Assembly: GCF_030269485.1 (NCBI RefSeq)
Contig: NZ_BSTL01000016.1
Span: 186,001 to 250,000 of the forward strand
Length of the DNA stretch: 64,000 bases
Origin: Actinoplanes sp. NBRC 103695
GTDB taxonomy: Bacteria > Actinomycetota > Actinomycetes > Mycobacteriales > Micromonosporaceae
Direction of reading: 5' to 3'
Shown here: positions 42,482-51,469 of the stretch, piece after piece
How the letters are laid out: each line of letters begins with the position of its first letter
Numbering within the stretch: the first letter of the stretch is position 1
The notes under the pieces: generated by a model
What the model was told of the DNA's origin: nothing
Databases searched by the model: none
Seen by the model: the letters and a program-made list of their open reading frames with translations, nothing else
Position numbers and translations under genes: made by a program

Positions 42482-42848
42482 AGCTCGAGTCGAGGTCGGC
42501 TCGGATGCGGCCGAAGCCAGGGCCAAGGCCGGAGCCGAGGAGGCCGGAGCCAGGACCAAGGCCGGAGCCGAGGAGGCCGGAGCCTCACTGCGTGCCTGTC
42601 CTACTACTCGCGCCTGCTCCTACTACCGCTCGCGCCCGGCCATGCTCGCGCCCGGCCACGCCCGGTCACGGCCGCGGGCGGCGGCAGTGACGGTGAGCGG
42701 GCACCCAGGCGCCTGGCACACCCGCATCGACCCACCGCCGCGCGATGGCGGCGGCAGCGACCGTGACCGGGCCGCATGGCAACCCGGCCCGACCCGAGAC
42801 CCAGCGGAAACGCCGGCAGCAACGCCAGACCTTCACACCGAACGGTGT
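42482..42848. repeat. Repeat-rich intergenic block, related to the 59-60 kb block
   Basis: Contains a GGCCGGAGCC-based tandem repeat at about 42521-42585 with a ~30-bp period, then short CTACTACTCGCGCC/CTCGCGCCCGGCCA repeats (42602-42670), then the element GGTGAGCGGGCACCCAGGCG (from 42692, continuing to 42718). That last element recurs three times directly and once inverted at 59.3-60.0 kb. No gene is supported here. Confidence 0.75.
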
Positions 42849-44366
42849 TCAGCGCGCCAGCCGGACGCCGCCGCCGTGGCGCTTGGCGCGGTACATCGCC
42901 GCGTCCGCGCCTCGGAGGAGATCGGGCATGCCGCCCGCATAGTCCGGGAACAGGGCGATCCCGATGCTGGCGCCTACCTTGATCTCCTGGTCGTCGACCC
43001 CGTACGGCTCGCACAGGCGCTCGTGGATGCGCTCCGCCACCGCGAACGCCCGCTCCTCGTCGGCGTTGCGGGTGAGGAGAACCGCGAACTCGTCGCCCCC
43101 GAGGCGGGCGACCAGGTCGTCGTCGCGCAGGGTGCTGAGCAGGCGGCCGCCCACCTGGTGCAGGAGGGCGTCGCCGGCGTGGTGGCCCGCGGTGTCGTTG
43201 ACCTGCTTGAAGCCGTTCAGGTCCAGGAGCAGCAGGGCCATGCGGTTGCCGGTGGCGCCGGCCAGTTCGATCGCCTCGTCGGCGCGGTCGAGCAGGTGCG
43301 AGCGGTTGGGCAGGCCGGTCAGTGCGTCGTGGAACGCCTGATGGGTCAGGTTCTGCACGTGCGCGGCCTCGGCCTGGCGCATGCGGGCGCTGTCCACGAT
43401 CAGGGCGCCCTCGACGGCGAGCTGGCGGGCCAATGTGCGGTCGTGTCCGGTCCACTTCCGGCGTCGGCTGCTGTCGCCGCAGACCACCATGCCCACCGGG
43501 GTCGTGCCGGCCAGCAGCGGGATGGCTACGCACGAGCGCAGGTGCATGGCCTGGGCCAGGCCGCCGGAGCGGACCTGCCCGTCGACGGCGTCGCTGATCA
43601 GCGCGGGACCACCGCCGACCACCGAGCGCCACACCGGCGACTTCAGGGCCTCCTTGCCCACGACTGCCGTACGGATGGCTTCGGTCTGCTCGTCGTTCAT
43701 GCCGACGCCGATCGCGTGCATGATCTTGCCGTCGGAGTCGATCAGGGTGAGCGCCGCGTGCTCGGTGCGGAAGGCCGCCGACACGGTCTCGGCGAGCACC
43801 CGTCCGGCCTCCTCGACGCTCGTCGTGAAGGTGCCCTCCTCGAAGAGCCGCCGGGTAGCCGCGGTCACGTGCGCGACCATCTGGCGGCGGCGTTCCGCGT
43901 CCAGCGAGAGCAGGGTGGTGGCGACATGCAGAGCAAGAGCGCTGACGACGTACGGCTGGAGCGCCCCGGGGTCACCGCCGGCGAGGACCAGCACCCCGAC
44001 GGTCTGGCCGCCGGCGCGGAGCCGGATGCCGAGCCGGTCCCGGTCGATCAGGGCGCCACCGCCGGCGGGGGCACGGAAGACCCGGAAGGCCAGGGCGCCG
44101 TCCTCGCGGTCGTCGGCGGGGCCGGCGACCACGCCCAGCGTGCCCTCCTCGGAGTCCAGCGCGAAGATCGTGATGTGATCCAGGCCGCACGCGTCGAGGT
44201 GGCCTTGCACGAGGTCGATGAGAGGTTCGATCGCCGGGGTGTCCCGGGTCATGAAACTCACCAGCTCGCTGAGCATCGCCACCTGCGGTTCGGGGGCATG
44301 CTGCGGCTGCGGCGCGGGCGTCTCGAGCACCGCGCCGTTCGGGAGCACTCCGCTACCCACGGTCAT
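42849..44366 (-). CDS. GAF-GGDEF diguanylate cyclase
   Basis: 505 residues from ATG 44366; GTG 44375 is a close alternative and a longer frame overlaps the ugd start. Residues ~30-330 contain two GAF-like domains (LDHITIFALDSEEGTLGV, HLRSCVAIPLLAGTTPVG); residues ~340-500 are a GGDEF domain with GGDEF at 423-427. RDDD five residues before it is a canonical RxxD inhibitory site, so product inhibition is likely. No EAL domain and no membrane segment, so this is a cytoplasmic c-di-GMP synthase responding to a small ligand. Confidence 0.92.
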   Translation of the reverse strand: MTVGSGVLPNGAVLETPAPQPQHAPEPQVAMLSELVSFMTRDTPAIEPLIDLVQGHLDACGLDHITIFALDSEEGTLGVVAGPADDREDGALAFRVFRAPAGGGALIDRDRLGIRLRAGGQTVGVLVLAGGDPGALQPYVVSALALHVATTLLSLDAERRRQMVAHVTAATRRLFEEGTFTTSVEEAGRVLAETVSAAFRTEHAALTLIDSDGKIMHAIGVGMNDEQTEAIRTAVVGKEALKSPVWRSVVGGGPALISDAVDGQVRSGGLAQAMHLRSCVAIPLLAGTTPVGMVVCGDSSRRRKWTGHDRTLARQLAVEGALIVDSARMRQAEAAHVQNLTHQAFHDALTGLPNRSHLLDRADEAIELAGATGNRMALLLLDLNGFKQVNDTAGHHAGDALLHQVGGRLLSTLRDDDLVARLGGDEFAVLLTRNADEERAFAVAERIHERLCEPYGVDDQEIKVGASIGIALFPDYAGGMPDLLRGADAAMYRAKRHGGGVRLAR

Positions 44367-44454
44367 GGCTGACACATCGGCAGTCCTCGGCCCGGCTTGA
44401 GCGGTCCGGCGTCGGCTACGGTGTCGGTTGCCGTGGTGAAAGGGGACGACTGTC

Positions 44455-45825
44455 ATGAAGGTGTGCGTGGTCGGCACAGGCTACGTGGGGCTCACGACCG
44501 GGGTTAGCCTGGCTTTCCTGGGACACGACGTGACCTGCGTCGACCTGGACGAGAACAAGGTGCAGACCCTGCGGGCGGGCCGGTCCCCGATCTACGAGCC
44601 GCACATGGAGTCACTGCTGGGGGAGGCCGCCGAGCGGCTCACCTTCACCACCGACTACTCCGAGGGTGTGCCCGGCGCCGAGGTGGTCTTCATCGCCGTG
44701 CAGACCCCGTCTCTCCCGGACGGCAACCCTGACCTGCGATATCTCAGCAGCGCCGCCGAAACGGTCGGACAACACATCTCGGGCGAGGGCGAGTTCACCG
44801 TGGTGGTGAACAAGTCGACCGTGCCGATCGGCAGCAGCAACTGGGTGGACTCGATCCTGCGTGAGGCGTTCGAGCGGTCGCACGGCCGGCGTGCGGACGG
44901 CGAGTTCACCGTGGCGTCGAACCCGGAGTTCCTGCGCGAGGGCGTGGCGATCTTCGACTCGCTCTACCCGGACCGGATCGTGGTCGGCTCGGACAACCCG
45001 CGCGGCCTGGACGTGCTGCACCGCTTGTACCGTGCCGTGCTCAACCAGACGTTCACCCCGCCCACCTTCCTGCCCCGGCCGGGCGAGGTCGGCGCCGTGC
45101 CCATGGTCTCCACCGACCTGGCGTCGGCCGAGCTGATCAAGTACGCGGCGAACGCCTTCCTGGCCACCAAGATCAGCTTCATCAACGAGGTGGGCCGCCT
45201 GGCCGGCAAGGTCGGCGCGGACATCACCCAGGTGGCGCGCGGTATCGGCCTGGATGCCCGGATCGGCCCGCGGTTCCTGGAGCCGGGTGTCGGCTGGGGT
45301 GGCTCGTGTTTCGGAAAGGACACCGCGGCGCTGATCACGACCGCCGAGGAGTACCACCACGACATGCCGATCGTGCGCGCCGCCCGCGAGGTGAACGCCC
45401 AGCAGCGCTCGGTGGTGGTCGATCAGCTGCTGTCCGAGCTGCGCATCCTCAAGGGACGCAAGATCGGGCTCCTGGGGCTGGCGTTCAAGCCGGACACGGA
45501 TGATCTGCGTGATTCGCCCTCGGTGGACATCGCCCGCAAGCTGATCTCGCGCGGCGCCCGGGTGACCCTGCACGACCCGGTGGCCTCGGACCGGTTCCGC
45601 GCCCAGCACCCGGACCTGGCCGGTCAGCTGGCCGACTCGATCGACGAGGTGTTCGACGACGCGGACGCCGTGGTCCTGGTGACCAAGTGGGATCAGTACC
45701 TCGACCTGGACTGGGGCAAGTTCACCGGCATCATGCGCAAGCCGGTGCTCCTGGACGGCAGGCACTGCCTGGACGCCGCCCGGCTGGAGCGGCTCGGATA
45801 CCGCTATCTGACGACGGCGGGCTGA
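44455..45825 (+). CDS. ugd: UDP-glucose 6-dehydrogenase
   Basis: 456 residues. Nucleotide-binding GTGYVG at residues 7-12, NKSTVPIGS, NPEFLREGVAIFD, and the catalytic loop GWGGSCFGKD with Cys285. It oxidises UDP-glucose to UDP-glucuronate for exopolysaccharide or glycosylated metabolites. AAAGGGGA precedes ATG 44455. No other polysaccharide genes are adjacent. Confidence 0.95.
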   Translation: MKVCVVGTGYVGLTTGVSLAFLGHDVTCVDLDENKVQTLRAGRSPIYEPHMESLLGEAAERLTFTTDYSEGVPGAEVVFIAVQTPSLPDGNPDLRYLSSAAETVGQHISGEGEFTVVVNKSTVPIGSSNWVDSILREAFERSHGRRADGEFTVASNPEFLREGVAIFDSLYPDRIVVGSDNPRGLDVLHRLYRAVLNQTFTPPTFLPRPGEVGAVPMVSTDLASAELIKYAANAFLATKISFINEVGRLAGKVGADITQVARGIGLDARIGPRFLEPGVGWGGSCFGKDTAALITTAEEYHHDMPIVRAAREVNAQQRSVVVDQLLSELRILKGRKIGLLGLAFKPDTDDLRDSPSVDIARKLISRGARVTLHDPVASDRFRAQHPDLAGQLADSIDEVFDDADAVVLVTKWDQYLDLDWGKFTGIMRKPVLLDGRHCLDAARLERLGYRYLTTAG

Positions 45826-46055
45826 GCAAACCGGCGGCCGGGGCAAAACCGGCGGCGGGCTGAGTAAAGCGGCGCAAACCCTTCTATCACGGTGTAGAAC
45901 ATCGGCGAGCATCACATCGAACCTTGACGTTGCCTGCGCAACATTGTTGAAATGTGTTTGCTCATGGCCGTCCACGATCGCTCCCGACAGCTTGTGTGGA
46001 GCGCGGCTGGGTGCTGTCCGCGTACCGATCAACGCGATAGAAGGGACCACCCCCC
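45826..46055 (+). promoter_or_regulatory. Promoter/operator region of the secreted glycosidase gene
   Basis: TTGACG (45924-45929) is a good -35 candidate. Downstream, ACATT-GTTGA-AATGT (45941-45955) is a perfect 5+5 inverted repeat lying where the -10 would be, a placement suited to a sugar-responsive repressor. AGAAGGGA precedes ATG 46056. Confidence 0.45.
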
Positions 46056-48548
46056 ATGCACTACAGACGACGGCGCGTGCTCGCCGCGTCCTCCGCTGTC
46101 CTGATCGCGGTCGGCGTCGCCGGCCCGTCCGTCCCGGCCGCCGCCGCCCCGGCCTGGCACAAGGGCACGCCCCCGATCTCCACCCCGTGGACCGACGAGG
46201 TGGGCCCGGACAACGCGCTGCCCGAATACCCGCGTCCGCAGCTCACCCGCGACGCGTGGCAGAACCTCAACGGCGTCTGGCAGTTCGCCAAGGCCGAGGT
46301 CAACGAGGCGCCGCCGACCGGCCGGGCGCTGAACGAGCGCGTGCTGGTGCCGTACCCGATCGAGTCGGCGCTCTCCGGCATCCAGCGCCACGAGGACCGG
46401 ATGTGGTACCGCCGGACCTTCACCGTCCCCGCCGCCTGGCAGGGCCAGCGGCTGGTGCTGCACTTCGGCGCCGTCGACTACGACGCCAAGGTGTGGGTCA
46501 ACGGCACCCAGGTCGCCACCCACCGCGGCGGCTACGACAAGTTCGATGTGGACGTCACCAACGCGCTGCGCGGCAAGGGCCCGCAGGAGCTCATCGTCTG
46601 GGCCGAGGACCTCACCGACGCCACCGGCCAGCCGATCGGCAAGCAGCGCCGGCAGTCCGACCGGGGCATCTTCTACCAGGGCAGCTCCGGCATCTGGCGG
46701 ACGGTGTGGATGGAGCCCGTCCCGGCGTCCAGCATCGAGAGCCTCAAGACCACGCCGGACATCACGGCCGGGGCGCTCAAGCTCACCGCCCGTACGGTGA
46801 ACGGGTCGGGTCTGACCGTCAAAGCCGTCGCCCGGAACGTCAACGGTGGCATCGTCGGCCAGGTCACCGGCCCGGCCGACACGCAGCTGACGCTGCCCGT
46901 ACGCAATCCGAAGTTGTGGTCTCCGGACAACCCCTACCTGTACAACCTCGAGGTTCAGCTGCTCAGCGGAACCACCCCGGTGGACACCGTCGGGTCGTAC
47001 TTCGGCCTGCGTGAGATCGGCAAGAAGGCCGGCGCCGACGGCAAGCTGCGGATCGCGCTGAACAACCAGATCCTGTTCAACCTGGCCACCCTCGACCAGG
47101 GCTTCTGGCCGGACGGCCTGAACACCGCGCCCACCGACGCCGGCCTGAAGTTCGACCTGGAGGCGCACAAGCGGCTCGGCTTCAACGCCGTCCGCAAGCA
47201 CATCAAGGTGGAGCCGGACCGCTGGTTCTACTGGGCGGACAAGCTGGGCCTGATGGTCTGGCAGGACATGCCGTCGTCGAACACCGGGCCGATCCCCGAG
47301 GCGTGGCGCGGCCAGTTCGAGGCCGAGCTGCACGAGATGGTCCGCGAGCACGACAGCTGGACCTCGATCGTCGCCTGGGTGCCGTTCAACGAGGGCTGGG
47401 GCGAGTGGAACCGGGAGGACACCGGCCGGATCGCCGAGGCGGTCAAGGCCCAGGACCCGACCCGTCTGGTCAACGCCCACAGTGGCGTGAACTGCTGCAA
47501 CTCCAAGGGTGACTCGGGCAAGGGCGACGTCATCGACTGGCACGAGTACAACGACGGCGGTCCCGCCGCACCGTCCCCGGACGCGCTGCGCGTCTCCATC
47601 GACGGCGAGCACGGCGGCTTCGGCCTCGAGGTGCCCAACCACATGTGGTTCGGTGAGGGCCACGGCTACGCCGACCTGTTCCCGGACTCGGCGGCGCTGA
47701 CCCGGCGCTACGTGACCAACGAGCAGGATGCCATCACGGCCGCCCAGCGGTGCGGCATCAGCGGCTCCATCTACACCCAGATCACCGACGTCGAGCACGA
47801 GGTCAACGGCTTCTTCACGTACGACCGGCAGGTCGAGAAGATGGACTTCACCAAGGTGCGCAACGTCAACAAGCGCATCATCCGGGAGGCCGACGGCTCG
47901 GCGGCCAACACGCCGCAGCCGCCGCCCGGCACGCCCGGCCTCGGCGGGGTCGCGTACTACCCGCTGGACGGCAACGCCCAGGACAGCGTCGGCGACCACG
48001 ACGGCACGCTGGTCGGCAACCCCGCCTTCGTGGCGGCGCACACCGGTCAGGGCGTCGACCTCAACGGCAGCACGCAGAGCGTCGACCTGGGCGCTCCCGT
48101 GCTGGACACCTCCAGCGACTACTCCGCCTCGGCGTGGGTCAAGCTGGACAAGGCGGACGGCGCGTTCCAGACCGTCGTCAGCCAGGACGGGCCGGCCAAC
48201 AGCGACTTCTTCCTGCAGTACTCGGGGCAGAACCAGCGCTGGGCGATGAGCTTCGTCGGAGTCCGGGCGCTCGGCCCGGCCAAGCCGGACGTCGGCCGCT
48301 GGTACCACCTGGTCGGCGTGCGCGACTCGGTCAAGGGTGAGCTCCGGCTCTACGTGGACGGCGAACTGGCCGGCAGCGCGAGCGCCTGCCTCAGCACGTC
48401 CACCCCGACCGGCAACACCGTGATCGGCCGCGGCAAGTACGGCGGCAACCCGGTCGACTACCTGGACGGCGTCACCGACCAGGTGCACCTGTACGACCGG
48501 GCGCTCTCCACCGACGAGATCCGCACCCTGTACAACCAGGAGAAGTAA
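46056..48548 (+). CDS. Secreted GH2-family glycosidase with C-terminal LamG domain
   Basis: 830 residues with a signal peptide (RRRRVLAASSAVL, cleavage AAA-AP near 31). GH2 sugar-binding domain (~60-220: WQNLNGVWQFAK, MWYRRTFTVP), Ig-like domain, and TIM barrel with proposed acid/base Glu446 (FNEGWGEW) and nucleophile Glu518 (SIDGEHGG). A concanavalin-like LamG domain (~630-825) ends it. It should act as an exo-beta-glycosidase outside the cell; galactosidase, mannosidase or glucuronidase cannot be separated by eye. Confidence 0.92.
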   Translation: MHYRRRRVLAASSAVLIAVGVAGPSVPAAAAPAWHKGTPPISTPWTDEVGPDNALPEYPRPQLTRDAWQNLNGVWQFAKAEVNEAPPTGRALNERVLVPYPIESALSGIQRHEDRMWYRRTFTVPAAWQGQRLVLHFGAVDYDAKVWVNGTQVATHRGGYDKFDVDVTNALRGKGPQELIVWAEDLTDATGQPIGKQRRQSDRGIFYQGSSGIWRTVWMEPVPASSIESLKTTPDITAGALKLTARTVNGSGLTVKAVARNVNGGIVGQVTGPADTQLTLPVRNPKLWSPDNPYLYNLEVQLLSGTTPVDTVGSYFGLREIGKKAGADGKLRIALNNQILFNLATLDQGFWPDGLNTAPTDAGLKFDLEAHKRLGFNAVRKHIKVEPDRWFYWADKLGLMVWQDMPSSNTGPIPEAWRGQFEAELHEMVREHDSWTSIVAWVPFNEGWGEWNREDTGRIAEAVKAQDPTRLVNAHSGVNCCNSKGDSGKGDVIDWHEYNDGGPAAPSPDALRVSIDGEHGGFGLEVPNHMWFGEGHGYADLFPDSAALTRRYVTNEQDAITAAQRCGISGSIYTQITDVEHEVNGFFTYDRQVEKMDFTKVRNVNKRIIREADGSAANTPQPPPGTPGLGGVAYYPLDGNAQDSVGDHDGTLVGNPAFVAAHTGQGVDLNGSTQSVDLGAPVLDTSSDYSASAWVKLDKADGAFQTVVSQDGPANSDFFLQYSGQNQRWAMSFVGVRALGPAKPDVGRWYHLVGVRDSVKGELRLYVDGELAGSASACLSTSTPTGNTVIGRGKYGGNPVDYLDGVTDQVHLYDRALSTDEIRTLYNQEK

Positions 48549-48564
48549 GGGTTTCAGCTCACCC

Positions 48565-48601
48565 GACGGCCCCGCCGCGCATCCCGCGCGGCGGGGCCGT
48601 C
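48565..48601. terminator. Strong bidirectional terminator
   Basis: A perfect 16-bp stem: GACGGCCCCGCCGCGC (48565-48580), loop ATCCC, GCGCGGCGGGGCCGTC (48586-48601). It lies between the convergent glycosidase and TetR genes, so it can serve both. Confidence 0.92.
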
Positions 48602-48605
48602 GCCG

Positions 48606-49181
48606 TCAGCGGAGACCCCGCACCACGAGAGCGCAGACCTCGTCGAGGAGCTCGTCCTGGCCGGGCCGCTCCCACGAATCCGCGTGCGCCGGATGATGGA
48701 ACGCGAAGGTCGCGGCGAACACCGCCACAGCCGCGCCGGCGGGATCGGTGACGGCGAAGTCACCGGACGCCACCCCCGCGGCGATGATCGACTCCAGCTG
48801 GCCGAGCAGGACCGCGACGTGATCGGACGCCGCCCTGCTGTCCTCCCGGACCAGGACACCGAACGTCGCGAACAGTTCCGGCTCGTCCTTCACAGCGCGG
48901 CGCTTCGACCGGTTGAGCGCGACCAGCCAGGCCGTCAGCCGCTCGGGCGGCGGGGTACTCGCATCGGCCGCGACCGCGTGCAGGCCGTCCACGGCCCGGG
49001 ACAGCCAGCGGCGCGCTACCGCCTCGCGGAGAGCCGCCTTCGACGAGAAGTGCCGGTAGACGGCGGCGTGACTCACGCCGAGCGCCCGCGCGACGTCCAC
49101 CACGGTCGCCTTCGCCGGACCGTATCGCCGCAGGACGTCCTCGGTCGCGAGCATGATCGTCTCGGCGTCCAGGGCAGCCAT
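48606..49181 (-). CDS. TetR-family regulator
   Basis: 191 residues from ATG 49181; the frame runs upstream through repeats without protein-like sequence. The N-terminal DNA-binding domain is clear (VVDVARALGVSHAAVYRHFS). The C-terminal region resembles TetR_C_33-type domains (HADSWERPGQDELLDEVCALVVRGL). It is downstream of and co-oriented with the aldo/keto reductase gene. Confidence 0.92.
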   Translation of the reverse strand: MAALDAETIMLATEDVLRRYGPAKATVVDVARALGVSHAAVYRHFSSKAALREAVARRWLSRAVDGLHAVAADASTPPPERLTAWLVALNRSKRRAVKDEPELFATFGVLVREDSRAASDHVAVLLGQLESIIAAGVASGDFAVTDPAGAAVAVFAATFAFHHPAHADSWERPGQDELLDEVCALVVRGLR

Positions 49182-49299
49182 CAGGGCGACCCTAGCAGCG
49201 GCGGGTCCGGCGCCCGCGATTGTGCGAGTCGTCACGCCCGGCCTCCTGTGGACAAGCGGCCGGATCGTCGGTCCGGCGAGGTACGTTGGCGCCCACCCA

Positions 49300-49469
49300 G
49301 TACGGGGCGGGGGAGGCGGTGGCCCGCGTGTCGCGGCTTTCGCGCCTGCGTGTCGCGGCTTCCGGCGGCGGTCGCGTGCGGCGGCCCGAAGCCGCGTGCG
49401 CGGCCTCGGGCCTCGGCGTGCGGCCTCGGGCCTCGGCATGCGACCTCGGCCTGCGCGTGCGGTGCCCGG
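49300..49469. repeat. Short GC-rich tandem repeats between TetR and reductase genes
   Basis: GCGTGTCGCGGCTT occurs twice (from 49328 and 49350), then a GCGTGCGGCCTCGGGCCTCG-like unit about three times up to 49440. No gene is supported. It belongs to the same class of non-coding repeat tracts as those at 42.5 and 59.3 kb, without sharing their core element. Confidence 0.65.
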
Positions 49470-50444
49470 TCAGCGCTCGCTGTCCAGCAACGCCATCAAC
49501 GGCGCCGCATACCGCGTGCCGGCCACCGCCCCCTCCGGCACCGCCTCGTCCACCGCGGCCAGCTCCGCCTCGGTCAGGCTGAGCTCCGCGGCGGCCACCG
49601 CCCCGTCGATGCGCCCGGGCCGGGAGGCGCCGACCAGCGCCACGATCCCGTCGCCCTGGGCGAGGACCCAGGCGATGGCGAGCTGCGCGACCGTCACACC
49701 GCGGGCGTCGGCGATCGGGCGCAGGCGTTCGACGAGGGCCAGGTTGGCGGTGAGGTTCTCGCCGTGGAAGCGGGGGATGTGCCCGACCTCGCCGCCGCCG
49801 CTGTAGACGCCGGTGAGCAGCCCGTGGGCGAGGACGCCGTACGCGGTGACGCCGATCCCGAGCTCGCGGCAGACCGGCAGGATCGACCGTTCGGGGCCGC
49901 GGCTGAAGATCGAGTACTCGATCTGGACGTCGGCGATCGGGTGAACGGCGTGGGCGCGGCGGATGGTGTCGGCGCCGACCTCGGACAGGCCGATGTGCCG
50001 CACCCAGCCGGCCTCGACCATCTCGGCGATCGCGCCGACGGTGTCCTCGATCGGGACCTGCGGGTCGAGCCGGGCGGGACGGTAGATGTCGAGGTGGTCG
50101 GTGCCAAGGCGTTGCAGGGAGTACGCGAGCGCGCTCTTCACGTACGCCGGATGGGCCTGGATCCCGACGAACCTGCCGGCCGGATCGCGCAGGGCGCCGA
50201 ACTTGTCGCTGATCGTGAGACGGTCGCCGGGGCGCAGGGCCTGCCGGATCAGCCATTCGTTGTGCCCGTTGCCGTAGAAGTCGGCGGTGTCGATCAGGGT
50301 GACACCGGCGTCGATCGCCGCCCGGATCGTGTCGGCGCTGCCGGGGTCGCGCGCCGGGTCGAGATCGCCGGCGGACATCGGGCCGCAGCCCAGCCCGATC
50401 GGCGGCACCAGAGGTCCTTGGGTTCCGAGTCGTCTCATCTCCAC
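49470..50444 (-). CDS. Aldo/keto reductase with altered catalytic His
   Basis: 324-residue (alpha/beta)8 NADPH reductase. Catalytic Asp and Tyr are in DTADFYGNG and Lys in ISDKFG. Where the family usually has Q-H-R in the fourth position, this protein has IYRPARLDP, so the catalytic His is replaced by Ala; the same PAR/PSR form occurs in a subgroup of bacterial relatives. NADPH-binding residues are expected in VALVGASRPGRI. Substrate unknown. Confidence 0.92.
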   Translation of the reverse strand: MEMRRLGTQGPLVPPIGLGCGPMSAGDLDPARDPGSADTIRAAIDAGVTLIDTADFYGNGHNEWLIRQALRPGDRLTISDKFGALRDPAGRFVGIQAHPAYVKSALAYSLQRLGTDHLDIYRPARLDPQVPIEDTVGAIAEMVEAGWVRHIGLSEVGADTIRRAHAVHPIADVQIEYSIFSRGPERSILPVCRELGIGVTAYGVLAHGLLTGVYSGGGEVGHIPRFHGENLTANLALVERLRPIADARGVTVAQLAIAWVLAQGDGIVALVGASRPGRIDGAVAAAELSLTEAELAAVDEAVPEGAVAGTRYAAPLMALLDSER

Positions 50445-50571
50445 GACGGAGGACCGTAACGGGCCGAGTTACAGATTTCAAGATCTGTAATCCGTCACCC
50501 TACGTCAGATCATGCGGAGCTTGCGCGTAGCCTTTCCGCCCACTCCACAACTGTCCGGGTTTGGGTGCGCG

Positions 50572-50637
50572 CTAGACGTCGAACTCGCCGTCCTTGACGC
50601 CCTCGACGAAGGCACGCCACCAGTCTGCTCTGCTCTC
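50572..50637 (-). pseudogene. DUF397 C-terminal scrap
   Basis: Just before a stop at 50572 the minus strand reads ADWWRAFVEGVKDGEFDV, the conserved C-terminal end of DUF397 proteins (W-x-x-F-V-x-x-V-K-x-G-E-F). The rest of the ~60-residue protein, and the HTH gene that usually accompanies it, are absent. Confidence 0.55.
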
Positions 50638-50638
50638 A

Positions 50639-50788
50639 GTGCCTGAAACCGCCGAATCCGGCCTGGGCATCGAGAAGGCGACGCCCCGGACTCGATCCTC
50701 GACCCTTCCGGCCCTCGTGTGGATCGCGGCGGGGACCATCGCCGGAGTTGCTGCGGCGCGATTGATCACTCGGCGGGCGAAGCGTTAG
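50639..50788 (+). CDS. Possible small single-helix membrane protein
   Basis: A 49-codon ORF from GTG 50639 with one hydrophobic helix (LPALVWIAAGTIAGVAAARL) followed by a basic end (ITRRAKR), typical of small membrane proteins. No ribosome binding site is obvious and no family is recognised. Confidence 0.3.
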   Translation: MPETAESGLGIEKATPRTRSSTLPALVWIAAGTIAGVAAARLITRRAKR

Positions 50789-51308
50789 TTCGTGCGATCC
50801 GCAGAGGGTCGCGTGCGCTTGGGACGTCGGGCCAGGTCATGCGGAGCTTGAGTGGGACGCCGTTCAGGCGGGCCGGGTCGCTTGTCACCGGGACCGTCTC
50901 GCCGGGCGTGGCGCCGCACGACAGGTAGAACCGCTGGGCCGACGTGTTCTGCTGAAGCACCCATAGGTACATCGGGCCGGTGGCGGCGTGCCCGAGGAGT
51001 CGCCGGCCGATGCCCGTGCGGTGCCGGTCGCGGGTCACGTGCAGGTTGTCGACGAGGTTGCCCCACCGCGGATCGTGGTCGAACACGACGTGGACGAACC
51101 CCAGCAGCCGGCCGTCCTCCTCGGCCACGGTCGTCTCGGTGCCCGCCGGCGCGGACAGCCGGGCCGACCACGCCGCGCGGCGGTCGGCCACGACGTCGCC
51201 GTCCAGGAAGGAGTCGGCGTACGCGCCGCGGTAGTGCCGGCGCCAGCTGTCGGCGTGCAGCACCGCGATCGGCCCGGCATCGTCCACAATGGCACGACGA
51301 ATGTCCAT
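50766..51308 (-). CDS. GNAT family N-acetyltransferase
   Basis: 180 residues from ATG 51308 (MDIRRAIVDDAGPIAVL); a frame start at 51431 is less likely. Acetyl-CoA motif A: LHVTRDRHRTGIGRRLL, followed by YLWVLQQNTSAQRFY as usual for motif B. Acceptor unknown. It is divergent from the methyltransferase gene and has a short overlap with the possible ORF at its 3' end. Confidence 0.9.
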   Translation of the reverse strand: MDIRRAIVDDAGPIAVLHADSWRRHYRGAYADSFLDGDVVADRRAAWSARLSAPAGTETTVAEEDGRLLGFVHVVFDHDPRWGNLVDNLHVTRDRHRTGIGRRLLGHAATGPMYLWVLQQNTSAQRFYLSCGATPGETVPVTSDPARLNGVPLKLRMTWPDVPSARDPLRIARTNASPAE

Positions 51309-51469
51309 GACGGCTCCGGAGGAAGTCGTGGCTTGCCCGGCACACCGCGCGCCGAGCCGTGTCATCACCCGGAGCACCCCGCCCACGAATGGAGGGTTGC
51401 CGGCCAGCGAGCCGGGGCTTGATGCTGGCACTCATGACCTGTCCGAGACGGTAACACCGAGGAGTCCGC

